NCBI RefSeq assembly: GCF_012935715.1
Contig: NZ_CP052860.1
Coordinates: 868,001 to 932,000, forward strand
DNA from: Pseudomonas sp. ADAK13
GTDB taxonomy: Bacteria; Pseudomonadota; Gammaproteobacteria; Pseudomonadales; Pseudomonadaceae
Reading direction: 5' to 3'
DNA: 64,000 nucleotides
The position numbers and the translations under genes are program-made. Shown piece by piece: positions 51,767 to 59,999 of the stretch. The notes beneath the pieces are model-generated. The model was not told the origin of the DNA. It made no database searches and saw nothing but the letters and a program-made list of their open reading frames with translations. The number at the start of each line of letters is the position of its first letter. The stretch's first letter is position 1.

Positions 51767-52512
51767 CTCACGACCTCTAAAGCAGCTTGCGCAATGCAGT
51801 TGGGTTTTGATCGCCAACACTTCACCCTGCCAAGGGTTGGCATTTCTCTTCGATTGAATAAGGGCCTGCCCGTCGCACCTTGCGCGAATCGACACGTCCC
51901 GGGCTAGCGGTGAGTTCTTATTCGAATTCGTTGGTCAAAGGCCTTGTTACAGACCAATTCCATTTGGTGCGGATAGTTGAAAGGCTGCCGGCACCTGGGG
52001 TCGCATGAAACGTTACATCCGCTTCTCGACCGCCCTAGTTTGCTCAGGGGTGAGCAGCACCGGACATTCAGTGCGGGCGATTGTAGTTAGCTAGCGATGT
52101 ATAAACCATGTCTTATCCAGAAATAATTTTTATCGTTTCCAGCAATAATCCTTCACCATTATTGCAAAGGTCCGCGATCGTATCGCGTTTGATTCTCGAC
52201 AAAAACCACAAAAAATGCCGTGTTATTGGGCAGTTTGCCACATCCCCTACAGGCTGTAAGGGCATCGAAAACGGATCCAAGTGCCCTGAAAACAAGGCAT
52301 TCGGACATCCGCCAATGTCGCCGACCTCACGCCATTCGCGGCGTCGGCCAGACGACGAACTGACAGCCATAAAACGCCGCTTCATGCAAATTTATGCCGC
52401 GTTTACGGGCATCAGAAACGTCCTGCGACAGCGTCCGTGTGACAACATGTCGCATGCTGCGCGCACCCAAACTTGCCCCGCGTCACGGTCCCTTCACAAA
52501 ATGCCTACAAAC
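51767..52512. other. 746-bp non-coding region upstream of the cyo operon
   Basis: No convincing gene is seen; the longest frame (52108-52554) runs through the dsbB terminator and has no recognisable sequence. It should contain the cyo promoter and any oxygen- or iron-responsive sites. I found no clear Anr (TTGAT-N4-ATCAA) or Fur box by eye. Confidence 0.5.
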
Positions 52513-52552
52513 AAAAACGCCCCGGCCTTCTTTATAGGAAGGCCGGGGCGTT
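52513..52552 (-). terminator. Rho-independent terminator of dsbB
   Basis: Minus-strand stem ACGCCCCGGCCTTC / GAAGGCCGGGGCGT with a short ATAA loop and a following T run, 14 bases after the dsbB stop. Confidence 0.93.
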
Positions 52553-52565
52553 GACGGGCTACCGC

Positions 52566-53072
52566 TTAGGCTTTGCCCTGGCGATTACGGTAGATGCCCA
52601 GCGGCACCAGGATCACCGTGAGCACAAAGGCCACCAGCGCCCACTGGGCCAGAGACAGGCCGAGGACCGGCGGGTACGGCGTCTCGCAGAAACCGTCGAC
52701 CTGGAACCCCAAGGGGAACACCGAGGCCAGCGGCAAGCCATCGACAATCGGTTGCAGCACATCGATGCCGCAGCTGACCTTCGGAAAGAACTGGATGTAC
52801 ACGTGATAGCCGGCAGCGGCGACGCCACCGAGGGCGCTGAGGGTCACCAGCGCTTCAAACACCGTGACACTGCGGGTGGTGCGCATGGCGGCACCGATGA
52901 AGGCGAAGAGCGCGATCAGCAGCAAGGCATAACGTTGCAGGATGCACAGCGGGCATGGCGCCTCGCCCAACACCACCTGCATGTACAGCGCCCCGCCGAT
53001 CAGCGCCAGGCAGATGATGCCCAGCAGTACCAGAAAGCGTCGCTCCCTGCCCAAACGCAATTCGTCGATCAT
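52566..53072 (-). CDS. dsbB: Disulfide bond formation protein B
   Basis: A 168-residue inner-membrane protein that reoxidises DsbA and passes electrons to quinone. Four helices are seen. The first redox pair is in APCPLCILQRYA and the second loop has KVSCGIDV and DGFCETPYPP. Position beside the cyo genes fits a link to aerobic respiration, but it has its own terminator and is a separate unit. Confidence 0.94.
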   Translation of the reverse strand: MIDELRLGRERRFLVLLGIICLALIGGALYMQVVLGEAPCPLCILQRYALLLIALFAFIGAAMRTTRSVTVFEALVTLSALGGVAAAGYHVYIQFFPKVSCGIDVLQPIVDGLPLASVFPLGFQVDGFCETPYPPVLGLSLAQWALVAFVLTVILVPLGIYRNRQGKA

Positions 53073-53218
53073 CCCCGTTTCCCTTTAGCCAATTGTGGTT
53101 GTGCCAATGGCCGCAAGTTTACACGCGGACGGTGAAAGTTGAGCAGTTGGCGTGAGGAGGTTTAAACAGGGAGGGTTAACAGCGGATTAATCGGGGAAAT
53201 GTTGTGAATGTACTGACG

Positions 53219-53304
53219 CCATCGCGGGCAAGCCCGGCTCCCACATTTGACTGAGTTGCCCAAGCAAACACTGTCCCATGTGGAGCCGGGCTTGCCCGCG
53301 ATGG
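53219..53304. repeat. Intergenic palindromic repeat ('gtgggagc' family)
   Basis: ccatcgcgggcaagcccggc and the inverted gccgggcttgcccgcgatgg face each other between hmp and dsbB. It probably marks the end of the hmp transcript. Confidence 0.8.
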
Positions 53305-53330
53305 GGCCGACCCGGTGTATCGATTAAATC

Positions 53331-54512
53331 CTATTCCAGCGCCGACGCCGGCCCAAAGAACTCATACCGGCTCTGCTGCTCCGGCACGCCCAGGGCCTTC
53401 AGGTGACGCTTGATCGCCGCCATGAAGCCTTTTGGCCCCAGGAAGTACGCATCCACGTCGCGCTCCTGCGGCAACCACGCCGCCAGTTGCTCCTGGCTGA
53501 GCATGCCGACCTTGTCCGCCGCCGGGCTCACGCCATCATCTTCGGCGTAGCAATAGAAGCGCTTGAGTTGCGGATGCTGCGCAGCCAGGCCGTCCACCCA
53601 GTCGCGGAACGCATGCACGCCGCCGTTACGCGCGCAGTGGATAAAGTGAATCGGACGCTCAGTGGCCAGGGCCGCTTCAAGCATCGGCAGGGTTGGCGTG
53701 ATACCCACGCCGCCGCTGATCAGCACCAAGGGCTTGTCGCTGGCCGCCAGGGTGAACTCACCCGATGGCGGGAACAGGTCGATGGTCGCGCCCACCGGGA
53801 ATTGGTCATGCAGGTAGTTGGACACCCGGCCACCGGCTTCGCGCTTGACGCTGATGCGGTACTGGCCCGAGTCGCCACGCGCCGACAGGGAATAGTTGCG
53901 GCGCACTTCCTCGCCATCCAATACCAGCCTCATGCCGATGTACTGACCAGGCTCGGCGGCCAGGATCGGGCCGTTATCCACGGGCGCAAAGTAAAACGAG
54001 ATGATTTCCGCGCTCTCCTCCACCCGCTTGACCAGGGTGAACGCGCGCGCACCGCGCCAGCCGCCCGGCGCCTCTTCCTTCTCTTTATAGATAGCCGCTT
54101 CGGCACCGATCAGGATGTCGGCCAACTGGCCATAGGCGGCGCCCCAGGCGCTCATCACTTCCGGGGTGGCGATCTCGCTGCCCAATACTTCGGAAATCGC
54201 CCGCAACAGGCAGGTACCCACAATCGGGTAATGCTCCGGCAGGATTTGCAGGGCCACGTGCTTGTTGATGATCTTCGCCACCAGGTCGCCCAACTGGTCC
54301 AGTTGGTCGATGTGCCGGGCGTACATCAGCACGCCATTGGCCAGGGCCCGGGGCTGATCGCCGCTGGCCTGGTGGGCCTGGTTGAACAGTGGGCGAACTT
54401 CCGGGTACTCGGACAGCATCATGCGGTAGAAATGGGTGATCAGGGCTTCGCCGCCGCTTTCCAGCAGGGGCACGGTGGATTTGACGATGGCACGGTCTTG
54501 GGCACTAAGCAT
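53331..54512 (-). CDS. hmp: Flavohaemoglobin, nitric oxide dioxygenase
   Basis: A 393-residue flavohaemoglobin (Fhp in pseudomonads) that oxidises NO to nitrate. The globin domain (1-140) has the heme region NKHVALQILPEHYPIVG. The FAD domain has RRNYSLSARGDSGQYRISVKR-like sequence (RxYS), and the NAD domain GGVGITPTLPMLEAAL. AGGAG lies six bases before the start. It is divergent from the norR/fhpR activator with NorR-type sites between. Confidence 0.95.
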   Translation of the reverse strand: MLSAQDRAIVKSTVPLLESGGEALITHFYRMMLSEYPEVRPLFNQAHQASGDQPRALANGVLMYARHIDQLDQLGDLVAKIINKHVALQILPEHYPIVGTCLLRAISEVLGSEIATPEVMSAWGAAYGQLADILIGAEAAIYKEKEEAPGGWRGARAFTLVKRVEESAEIISFYFAPVDNGPILAAEPGQYIGMRLVLDGEEVRRNYSLSARGDSGQYRISVKREAGGRVSNYLHDQFPVGATIDLFPPSGEFTLAASDKPLVLISGGVGITPTLPMLEAALATERPIHFIHCARNGGVHAFRDWVDGLAAQHPQLKRFYCYAEDDGVSPAADKVGMLSQEQLAAWLPQERDVDAYFLGPKGFMAAIKRHLKALGVPEQQSRYEFFGPASALE

Positions 54513-54552
54513 GGCAGACTCCTGAGTCTTCTTACTGAATACCCTTTACTAC

Positions 54553-54567
54553 TCAGTATTCGTGCCA
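54553..54567 (-). promoter_or_regulatory. Sigma-54-like promoter of hmp
   Basis: On the minus strand TGGCACG is followed by aata and ctga, giving the -24 GG with an imperfect -12 element (GA instead of GC). Position, 41-55 bases before the hmp start and below the NorR-type sites, fits. Confidence 0.5.
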
Positions 54568-54608
54568 ACAAATAAACACTTATAAATCAACATCTTGAAA
54601 ATAATATA

Positions 54609-54619
54609 GTCAATATGAC
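54609..54619. promoter_or_regulatory. NorR operator site 1
   Basis: GTCAATATGAC, the GTCA-N3-TGAC form of the NorR enhancer (GT-N7-AC), about 45 bases upstream of the sigma-54-like hmp promoter. Confidence 0.7.
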
Positions 54620-54634
54620 TTCCTACACTTTATA

Positions 54635-54645
54635 GTCACTATGAC
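54635..54645. promoter_or_regulatory. NorR operator site 2
   Basis: GTCACTATGAC, second GTCA-N3-TGAC site, centre 26 bases from site 1. Confidence 0.7.
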
Positions 54646-54653
54646 TACAAGGA

Positions 54654-54664
54654 GTCATTATGAC
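54654..54664. promoter_or_regulatory. NorR operator site 3 overlapping the activator start codon
   Basis: GTCATTATGAC contains the ATG of the activator gene itself, centre 19 bases from site 2. Binding here could block expression of the activator (autorepression). Confidence 0.65.
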
Positions 54665-56204
54665 TGCGCAACCGCTGCTCACCACCCTGCTGCCCCTGGT
54701 CGCCGACCTCTCCCGCGAGCTGCCCGAAGGCGAGCGTTACCGGCGCCTGCTCCAGGCCATGCGCGCCCTGCTGCCCTGTGACGCCGCCGCCCTGCTGCGC
54801 CTCGACGGCGAATGGCTGGTACCGCTGGCGGTGGACGGCTTGAGCACCGACACCCTGGGCCGGCGCTTCAAAGTCAGCGAGCACCCGCGCTTTGGCGTGC
54901 TGCTCAGCAGCCCCGGCCCGACCCGTTTTGACAGCGACAGCGAACTGCCCGACCCCTACGACGGTCTGGTGGACGGCCTGCACGGCCATCTTGAAGTCCA
55001 CGACTGCATGGGCTGCCCGCTGTTTGTCGATGACCAGCCTTGGGGCCTGCTGACCCTCGACGCCCTCGACACCGAGCGTTTCGAGCGGGTGGAACTGGAC
55101 GCCCTGCAAGCCTTCGCCAGCCTCGCGGCGGCGACGGTGAATGTCGCCGAGCGCATCGAACGCCTGGCCCTGCGGGCCGAAGACGAACACCAGCGGGCCG
55201 AAATCTACCGCCAGGCCAGCGGCCAGCAGCACAAGGAAATGATCGGCCAGAGCAAGACCCACAAACGCCTGGTGGAAGAAATCAACCTGGTGGGCGGCAG
55301 CGACCTGACGGTACTGATCACCGGCGAGACCGGCGTGGGCAAGGAGTTGGTGGCCCAGGCGATCCACGCCGCCTCCTCCCGGGCCGAGAAACCGCTGATC
55401 AGCCTCAACTGCGCCGCGCTGCCGGAAACCCTGGTGGAAAGCGAGTTGTTCGGCCATGTGCGCGGGGCATTTACCGGCGCGCTGAATGAACGCCGGGGCA
55501 AGTTCGAACTGGCGAATGGCGGCACGCTGTTCCTGGATGAAGTGGGCGAACTGTCCCTCACCGTGCAGGCCAAGCTGTTGCGGGTGCTGCAAAGCGGCCA
55601 GTTGCAGCGCCTGGGGTCCGACAAGGAACATCAGGTGGATGTGCGCCTGATCGCCGCCACCAACCGGGATTTGGCCGAAGAAGTACGAAACGGTCGCTAT
55701 CGTGCGGACTTCTACCACCGTTTGAGCGTCTATCCGCTGCAAGTGCCCGCGCTGCGGGAGCGTGGCCGCGACGTGCTGTTGCTGGCGGGTTTTTTCCTTG
55801 AGCAGAACCGCTCACGCATGGGCCTGGGCAGCCTGCGCCTGACCAGCGATGCCCAGGCGGCACTGTTGGCTTACGCCTGGCCGGGGAATGTGCGCGAGTT
55901 GGAGCACTTGATCGGCCGCAGTGCATTGAAAGCGTTGGGCAACTGCCGGGAACGGCCGAAGATTCTCAGCCTGGACGCGACAGACCTGGACTTGCCGAAC
56001 GTCACTGCGCCGCAGGCCGAAGAGCAGCCGGTCGACGTGCCGGACGTCAGCGGTGACCTGCGCCTGGCCACCGAGAACTACCAGCGCCAGGTCATCAATG
56101 CCTGCCTGGAACGCCACCAGCACAACTGGGCCAGCGCCGCCCGCGAGCTGGGCCTGGACCGGGCCAACCTGGGGCGGATGGCCAAGCGGTTGGGCATGAA
56201 ATAA
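54660..56204 (+). CDS. norR: NO-responsive sigma-54 activator NorR/FhpR
   Basis: A 514-residue bacterial enhancer-binding protein. An N-terminal GAF domain (about 1-190), which in NorR senses NO through non-haem iron, is followed by an AAA+ domain with Walker A GETGVGKE (222-229), the sigma-54 contact loop GAFTGA (269-274) and Walker B GGTLFLDEVGEL. A C-terminal Fis-type helix-turn-helix (HNWASAARELGLDRANLGRM) completes the protein. AAGGAG precedes the ATG. It is divergent from hmp, its expected target. Confidence 0.93.
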   Translation: MTAQPLLTTLLPLVADLSRELPEGERYRRLLQAMRALLPCDAAALLRLDGEWLVPLAVDGLSTDTLGRRFKVSEHPRFGVLLSSPGPTRFDSDSELPDPYDGLVDGLHGHLEVHDCMGCPLFVDDQPWGLLTLDALDTERFERVELDALQAFASLAAATVNVAERIERLALRAEDEHQRAEIYRQASGQQHKEMIGQSKTHKRLVEEINLVGGSDLTVLITGETGVGKELVAQAIHAASSRAEKPLISLNCAALPETLVESELFGHVRGAFTGALNERRGKFELANGGTLFLDEVGELSLTVQAKLLRVLQSGQLQRLGSDKEHQVDVRLIAATNRDLAEEVRNGRYRADFYHRLSVYPLQVPALRERGRDVLLLAGFFLEQNRSRMGLGSLRLTSDAQAALLAYAWPGNVRELEHLIGRSALKALGNCRERPKILSLDATDLDLPNVTAPQAEEQPVDVPDVSGDLRLATENYQRQVINACLERHQHNWASAARELGLDRANLGRMAKRLGMK

Positions 56205-56236
56205 CGAACGCTGGTTCTCAGGCAAAAGGGATCAAC

Positions 56237-56343
56237 TGTGGGAGCTGTCGAGCTTTAGCGAGGCTGCGATGGCATCACCGCAGCGCACCTGCAAGACCGC
56301 AGCGCCTGCATCGCAGCCTCGCCCGGGCTCGACAGCTCCCACA
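56237..56343. repeat. Long palindromic repeat (variant 'gtgggagctgtcgagc')
   Basis: tgtgggagctgtcgagcttt and the inverted cgggctcgacagctcccaca enclose gcgaggctgcgatg / catcgcagcctcgc. It lies between convergent norR and the EamA gene and is a diverged member of the 'gtgggagc' group. Confidence 0.75.
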
Positions 56344-57255
56344 CTAAACCTGCTTCGCCTTGTAGATTGGATTGATTGGCGCGCCAGCCTTGGGCTTGCG
56401 AAACACCAACACATTGCCCGCCATCACCAGCACCAGGCCGGCCAACGCCGGTGCGGTCCACTGATAGCCCTCGGCAAATGCCGAAACGTTCAACGCCACC
56501 ACCGGGAACAGCACGGTGCAATACGCCGCCCGCTCCGGGCCCATGCGCCCGACCAGCGTCAGGTAGGCGGTAAACCCGATCACCGAACCCGGTATCACCA
56601 GGTACAGCAACGAACCGATGTAGCGACTGTTCCATTCCATATCGAACGGAATGCCCTGCACTGCGCAGTACATCGCCAGCATCGACGCGCCATAGGCCAT
56701 GCCCCAGGCATTGGTGGTCAGCGGCTTGAGGCCGGCCTTCTGTTGCAGGCTCGACAGCAGGTTGCCCGCCGAGAAACACATCGTGCCGAGCAACGCCAGA
56801 CCCAGGCCGAGCAGGGTTTGCGGGCTGGCGGTGTGGCCCACCAGTTCCGGCCAGAACAACAGCCCCAGGCCGAGCAAGCCAAGGCCGCCGCCCATCAACA
56901 CATTGCGCGCGACTTTCTGGCCGAAAAACACCCGGGCGTTCAGCGCGTTCCACAAGGTGGCCGTGGAGAACACCACCGCCACCAGGCCGCTGGGGATCCA
57001 TTGGCTGGCAGTGAGGAAGCACATGAAGTTGACGCAAAACAGGCACAAACCCTGAGCCAGGCAGATCAAGTGCCCGCGCCGGTTCATCACCTGCAGCTTG
57101 CGGCTGAGCAGCAACATCACGAACAGCACCAGCGCCGCCAGGCCAAAGCGATAGACGATGGACACCGGAATCGCCACCACGCCCAGCTGCCATTTGAGGG
57201 CAATCCAGGTGGTGCCCCAGATCAGCACGGTGAGTAAATACAGGAATAGGTTCAT
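56344..57255 (-). CDS. EamA/DMT-family transporter
   Basis: A 303-residue ten-helix drug/metabolite transporter with two EamA repeats: YLLTVLIWGTTWIALKWQLG at the start and IGSLLYLVIPGSVIGFTAYL in the second half. The start at 57255 is chosen because AAGGAG lies six bases upstream. It is divergent from the AraC-family gene, which may regulate it. Substrate, often an exported amino acid or metabolite, is unknown. Confidence 0.88.
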   Translation of the reverse strand: MNLFLYLLTVLIWGTTWIALKWQLGVVAIPVSIVYRFGLAALVLFVMLLLSRKLQVMNRRGHLICLAQGLCLFCVNFMCFLTASQWIPSGLVAVVFSTATLWNALNARVFFGQKVARNVLMGGGLGLLGLGLLFWPELVGHTASPQTLLGLGLALLGTMCFSAGNLLSSLQQKAGLKPLTTNAWGMAYGASMLAMYCAVQGIPFDMEWNSRYIGSLLYLVIPGSVIGFTAYLTLVGRMGPERAAYCTVLFPVVALNVSAFAEGYQWTAPALAGLVLVMAGNVLVFRKPKAGAPINPIYKAKQV

Positions 57256-57393
57256 GGCGGGCTCCTTGGGGTTGAGCCACAGTTTCGCCCCGGACGGCAC
57301 CCAGCCTCTTGCAGATTCTTGCGCTTTTGTCGGCTGCCGGGATCACAGCCGCCGTCGCTGGGAGTAGGATGCAAGCCGTCAGAGAGTACGAAT

Positions 57394-58269
57394 ATGCCGC
57401 CACTGGAAACCCTGCAAGTCTTTCAATCCCTCAACCGCTCGCCCAACGCTCGCCTTGAGCTGTGCGCCGAGCTCGGTGACGGCTTGTCTGCAGCCTTGTG
57501 GAGCAACCATCACGACGCCCAGGATTACGAAGCGCCTGACCACCACACCCTGTCCTGCTACATCGGTGGCGGCACCGGCACCTTTCGCCGCGACCAGCCC
57601 GGCACCAAGGGCGGCCCGGACAAGCTGTGCATCCTGCCGGCCGATCATCAGTCGGCCTGGGTGATCAACGGCGAAATCCGCCTGGCCCACGTGTATTTCA
57701 GCCCGGAGCAATTCGCCCTGGGCTGCGTGACACTGCTGGACCGTGAGCCGCGCGAGTTGCTGTTGCGTGAGAGCACGTTCCTCGACGATGCCCAGCAAGC
57801 CCGGCGTTTTCACCAACTGATCAGCCTGAACTGGAAAGAACCCGGCGAACGCTTGCTCACCAGCAGCCTGGCCCATGAAATGCTCAGCCATACCTTGCTC
57901 AGCCAGGTGGGAATGCGTGAGGGCCTGCGCTTGAAGGGCGGGCTCGCCGCCCACCAGCGCCGGCAATTGGTGGAGTACATCGACCAGCAACTGGCCGAGC
58001 CGGTCAGCCTGGGGCAGTTGGCGGGGTTGTGTGCGTTGTCGGAGTACCACTTTGCGCGGATGTTCCGCGAGAGCTTTGGCCTGCCGCCCCACCAGTACCT
58101 GCTGGCGCGGCGACTGGCCCGCGCCCGGGAGCTGTTGCGGGGCGGGTCGTTGCCCCTGGGCGAGATCGCCCTGGCCTGCGGGTTTTCCAGTGCCAGCCAC
58201 TTTACCAACCGGTTCCGCCAGGCGATGGGCGCGACGCCCGGGGAGTACCGGCAGGCGTTTATGCCTTGA
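57394..58269 (+). CDS. AraC-family transcriptional regulator
   Basis: A 291-residue regulator. The N-terminal part is a cupin-like sensor (SCYIGGGTGTFRRDQPG). The C-terminal AraC DNA-binding domain has LGQLAGLCALSEYHFARMFR and the second helix pair LGEIALACGFSSASHFTNRF. Start chosen at 57394. Divergent from the EamA transporter gene, its likely target. Confidence 0.9.
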   Translation: MPPLETLQVFQSLNRSPNARLELCAELGDGLSAALWSNHHDAQDYEAPDHHTLSCYIGGGTGTFRRDQPGTKGGPDKLCILPADHQSAWVINGEIRLAHVYFSPEQFALGCVTLLDREPRELLLRESTFLDDAQQARRFHQLISLNWKEPGERLLTSSLAHEMLSHTLLSQVGMREGLRLKGGLAAHQRRQLVEYIDQQLAEPVSLGQLAGLCALSEYHFARMFRESFGLPPHQYLLARRLARARELLRGGSLPLGEIALACGFSSASHFTNRFRQAMGATPGEYRQAFMP

Positions 58270-58299
58270 AATGCAATCTGCCTAATGGCTCAGGTCCAA

Positions 58300-58422
58300 T
58301 GTGGGAGCGGGCTTGCTGTGGTGAGCGGGCTTGCCCCGCGCTGGGCTGCGAAGCAGCCCCATCAATCTGTGGTGAACCCGACGGGGGACAAGCCCCCTCA
58401 CCACAGCAAGCCCGCTCCCACA
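58300..58422. repeat. Composite nested palindrome: 'gtgggagc' element enclosing a RAYT-type REP pair
   Basis: An outer pair tgtgggagcgggcttgctgt / acagcaagcccgctcccaca encloses an inner pair gtggtgagcgggcttg / caagccccctcaccac. The inner part is the REP family seen next to the RAYT gene. It separates convergent araC-type and dacB genes. Confidence 0.75.
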
Positions 58423-58440
58423 GTTGATCTTCAGCGTTCG

Positions 58441-59898
58441 TTAGTCCGTGCTGTTGGCCAATACCGTGGCCAGGCGGTTCTCCAATGCCTTGACCCGCGC
58501 CCCTTCGACCACGTAATTGTTGGTCACCACCGCGAACACCAACTTACGCCCATTGGCATCGGTGACATAACCGGTCAACGACGACACACCACTCATGGAG
58601 CCGGTCTTGCCGTGCAGGTTGTTCTCGGCGGCAGTGCCCCGCAGGCGATAGCGCAGGCTGCCACCCGCCAGGCGCTCCGGATTGCCGGCAATCGGCAACG
58701 CGTTGTACCAAGCGTTGAACCAAGGCTGTTTGCTGGCGGCCAGCAGCAGGTCCGTCAGGTTTTGCGACGACACCAGATTGCGTCGCGACAGCCCTGAACC
58801 GTCCACCTGGCTCAAGGTTGACGCATCAATCCCCTGACGCTTGAGGAACCCTGCCACCGCCGCCACACCCGCCTGGGCCGTCCCGGCATTGGCCGTCTTG
58901 CGGCCCATGGTCTTGAGCAACGCTTCAGACATGTTGTTGTTGGACAGCTTGAGCAGTGGCGTGATCAATGCCTGCAACGGCGCCGACTCGTGCATCGCCA
59001 GCACCGTCGCCGTGGTCGGCGTGACACCGCCGATAACACGACGCCCCAGCACGCTAATCCCTTGCTCCGCCAACGCCTGCCCGAACAGGTTCGCCACCAG
59101 TTGCGTCGGCTCCCACACACTGACCAGTTGCGGGCTCTGTTTGCCAGGCGCCAGCGCGCCACTGAGGCGCAACAGGTTGGTGCCGTGCTGGCGGTTGATC
59201 CCGTAGCTATTGCCCGCCCCACTGACCGCACGGTTGCTGATCTGCACGTAATCGGTGGCCGGGAAGAGATCCACCGTCACCGGGCGCCCCGCCGCCACCG
59301 GCGCCCTGGCCGTGACCAATAGGGAGCCCGCATCAAAATCCGTATTAGGCGACACCGTCAGCGCCGAGATCTGCGCGCCGTAGTAGGTGCTTTCGTCGTC
59401 CTGGGACCAGTCGACGCCCAGGCGCTCGGCGTCGAAAAAGCTGTCATCGAACACCAGGTCGCCTTGCACCTGCTTGATGCCCTGCTGCGCCAGGCTGGCG
59501 GCCAACGCCTGATAATCCGCCCACTGGACCGTCGGGTCGCCCTGGCCGCGCAGGTACAGATTGCCGTTAAGCACCGCGCCCTGGCGCAGGCCATCGCCCA
59601 ACAGTTGGGTGGAAAACCGATACTGCGGCCCCAGCACATCCATCGCCGCCGAGGTGGTCAGCAGCTTGAGGCTGGAGGCCGGAGTCAGCCGCGTGCGCGG
59701 GTTGTGTTGGTAGAGCGTGCTGCCACTGCGGGCATCACGCACCATCAACGACACGCTGGCACCGTGCAGGGCCGGGTCGGCCAGCAACTGGTCGAGGCTG
59801 GCGCTGGTGGAAGTGTTCGGCGCCGAGGCGCAACCGCCCAGCAACAAGCTCAGGCCCAGCAGCAGCCCGCTGGCGTGTGTCCATCGTCCCAACTGCAT
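58441..59898 (-). CDS. dacB: D-alanyl-D-alanine carboxypeptidase/endopeptidase (PBP4)
   Basis: A 485-residue S13-family peptidase that trims peptidoglycan peptides; in pseudomonads its loss induces AmpC. The active-site S75-S-L-K78 is in TPASSLKLLT, SxN in KLSNNNMSE and KTG in LHGKTGSMSG. The N-terminus carries a lipobox-like LLLGGC, so it may be a lipoprotein rather than a fully soluble periplasmic protein. It follows the siderophore receptor gene on the same strand, with a hairpin between. Confidence 0.92.
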   Translation of the reverse strand: MQLGRWTHASGLLLGLSLLLGGCASAPNTSTSASLDQLLADPALHGASVSLMVRDARSGSTLYQHNPRTRLTPASSLKLLTTSAAMDVLGPQYRFSTQLLGDGLRQGAVLNGNLYLRGQGDPTVQWADYQALAASLAQQGIKQVQGDLVFDDSFFDAERLGVDWSQDDESTYYGAQISALTVSPNTDFDAGSLLVTARAPVAAGRPVTVDLFPATDYVQISNRAVSGAGNSYGINRQHGTNLLRLSGALAPGKQSPQLVSVWEPTQLVANLFGQALAEQGISVLGRRVIGGVTPTTATVLAMHESAPLQALITPLLKLSNNNMSEALLKTMGRKTANAGTAQAGVAAVAGFLKRQGIDASTLSQVDGSGLSRRNLVSSQNLTDLLLAASKQPWFNAWYNALPIAGNPERLAGGSLRYRLRGTAAENNLHGKTGSMSGVSSLTGYVTDANGRKLVFAVVTNNYVVEGARVKALENRLATVLANSTD

Positions 59899-59954
59899 CG
59901 GTCTTGTGTTCCCGCAAAGTCATTAAAGGCGGCAACGCTAGCAGCTCGACAACT

Positions 59955-59986
59955 TTATGGCGAGGTAACCCGCTACATCGCCATAA
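59955..59986 (-). terminator. Hairpin between siderophore receptor and dacB
   Basis: Inverted repeat ttatggcga / tcgccataa with a 14-base loop, 14 bases after the receptor stop codon on the minus strand. A short A/T tail only, so termination is probable but not certain. Confidence 0.45.
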
Positions 59987-59999
59987 GGTGTCACCGAAT

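Noticed and set aside
51767..52512. Anr/FNR box for the cyo operon
   Set aside because: No TTGAT-N4-ATCAA sequence was found close enough to the consensus to report.
52108..52554. Possible 148-residue gene upstream of cyo
   Set aside because: It lacks a ribosome site and known motifs, and reads through the dsbB terminator hairpin.
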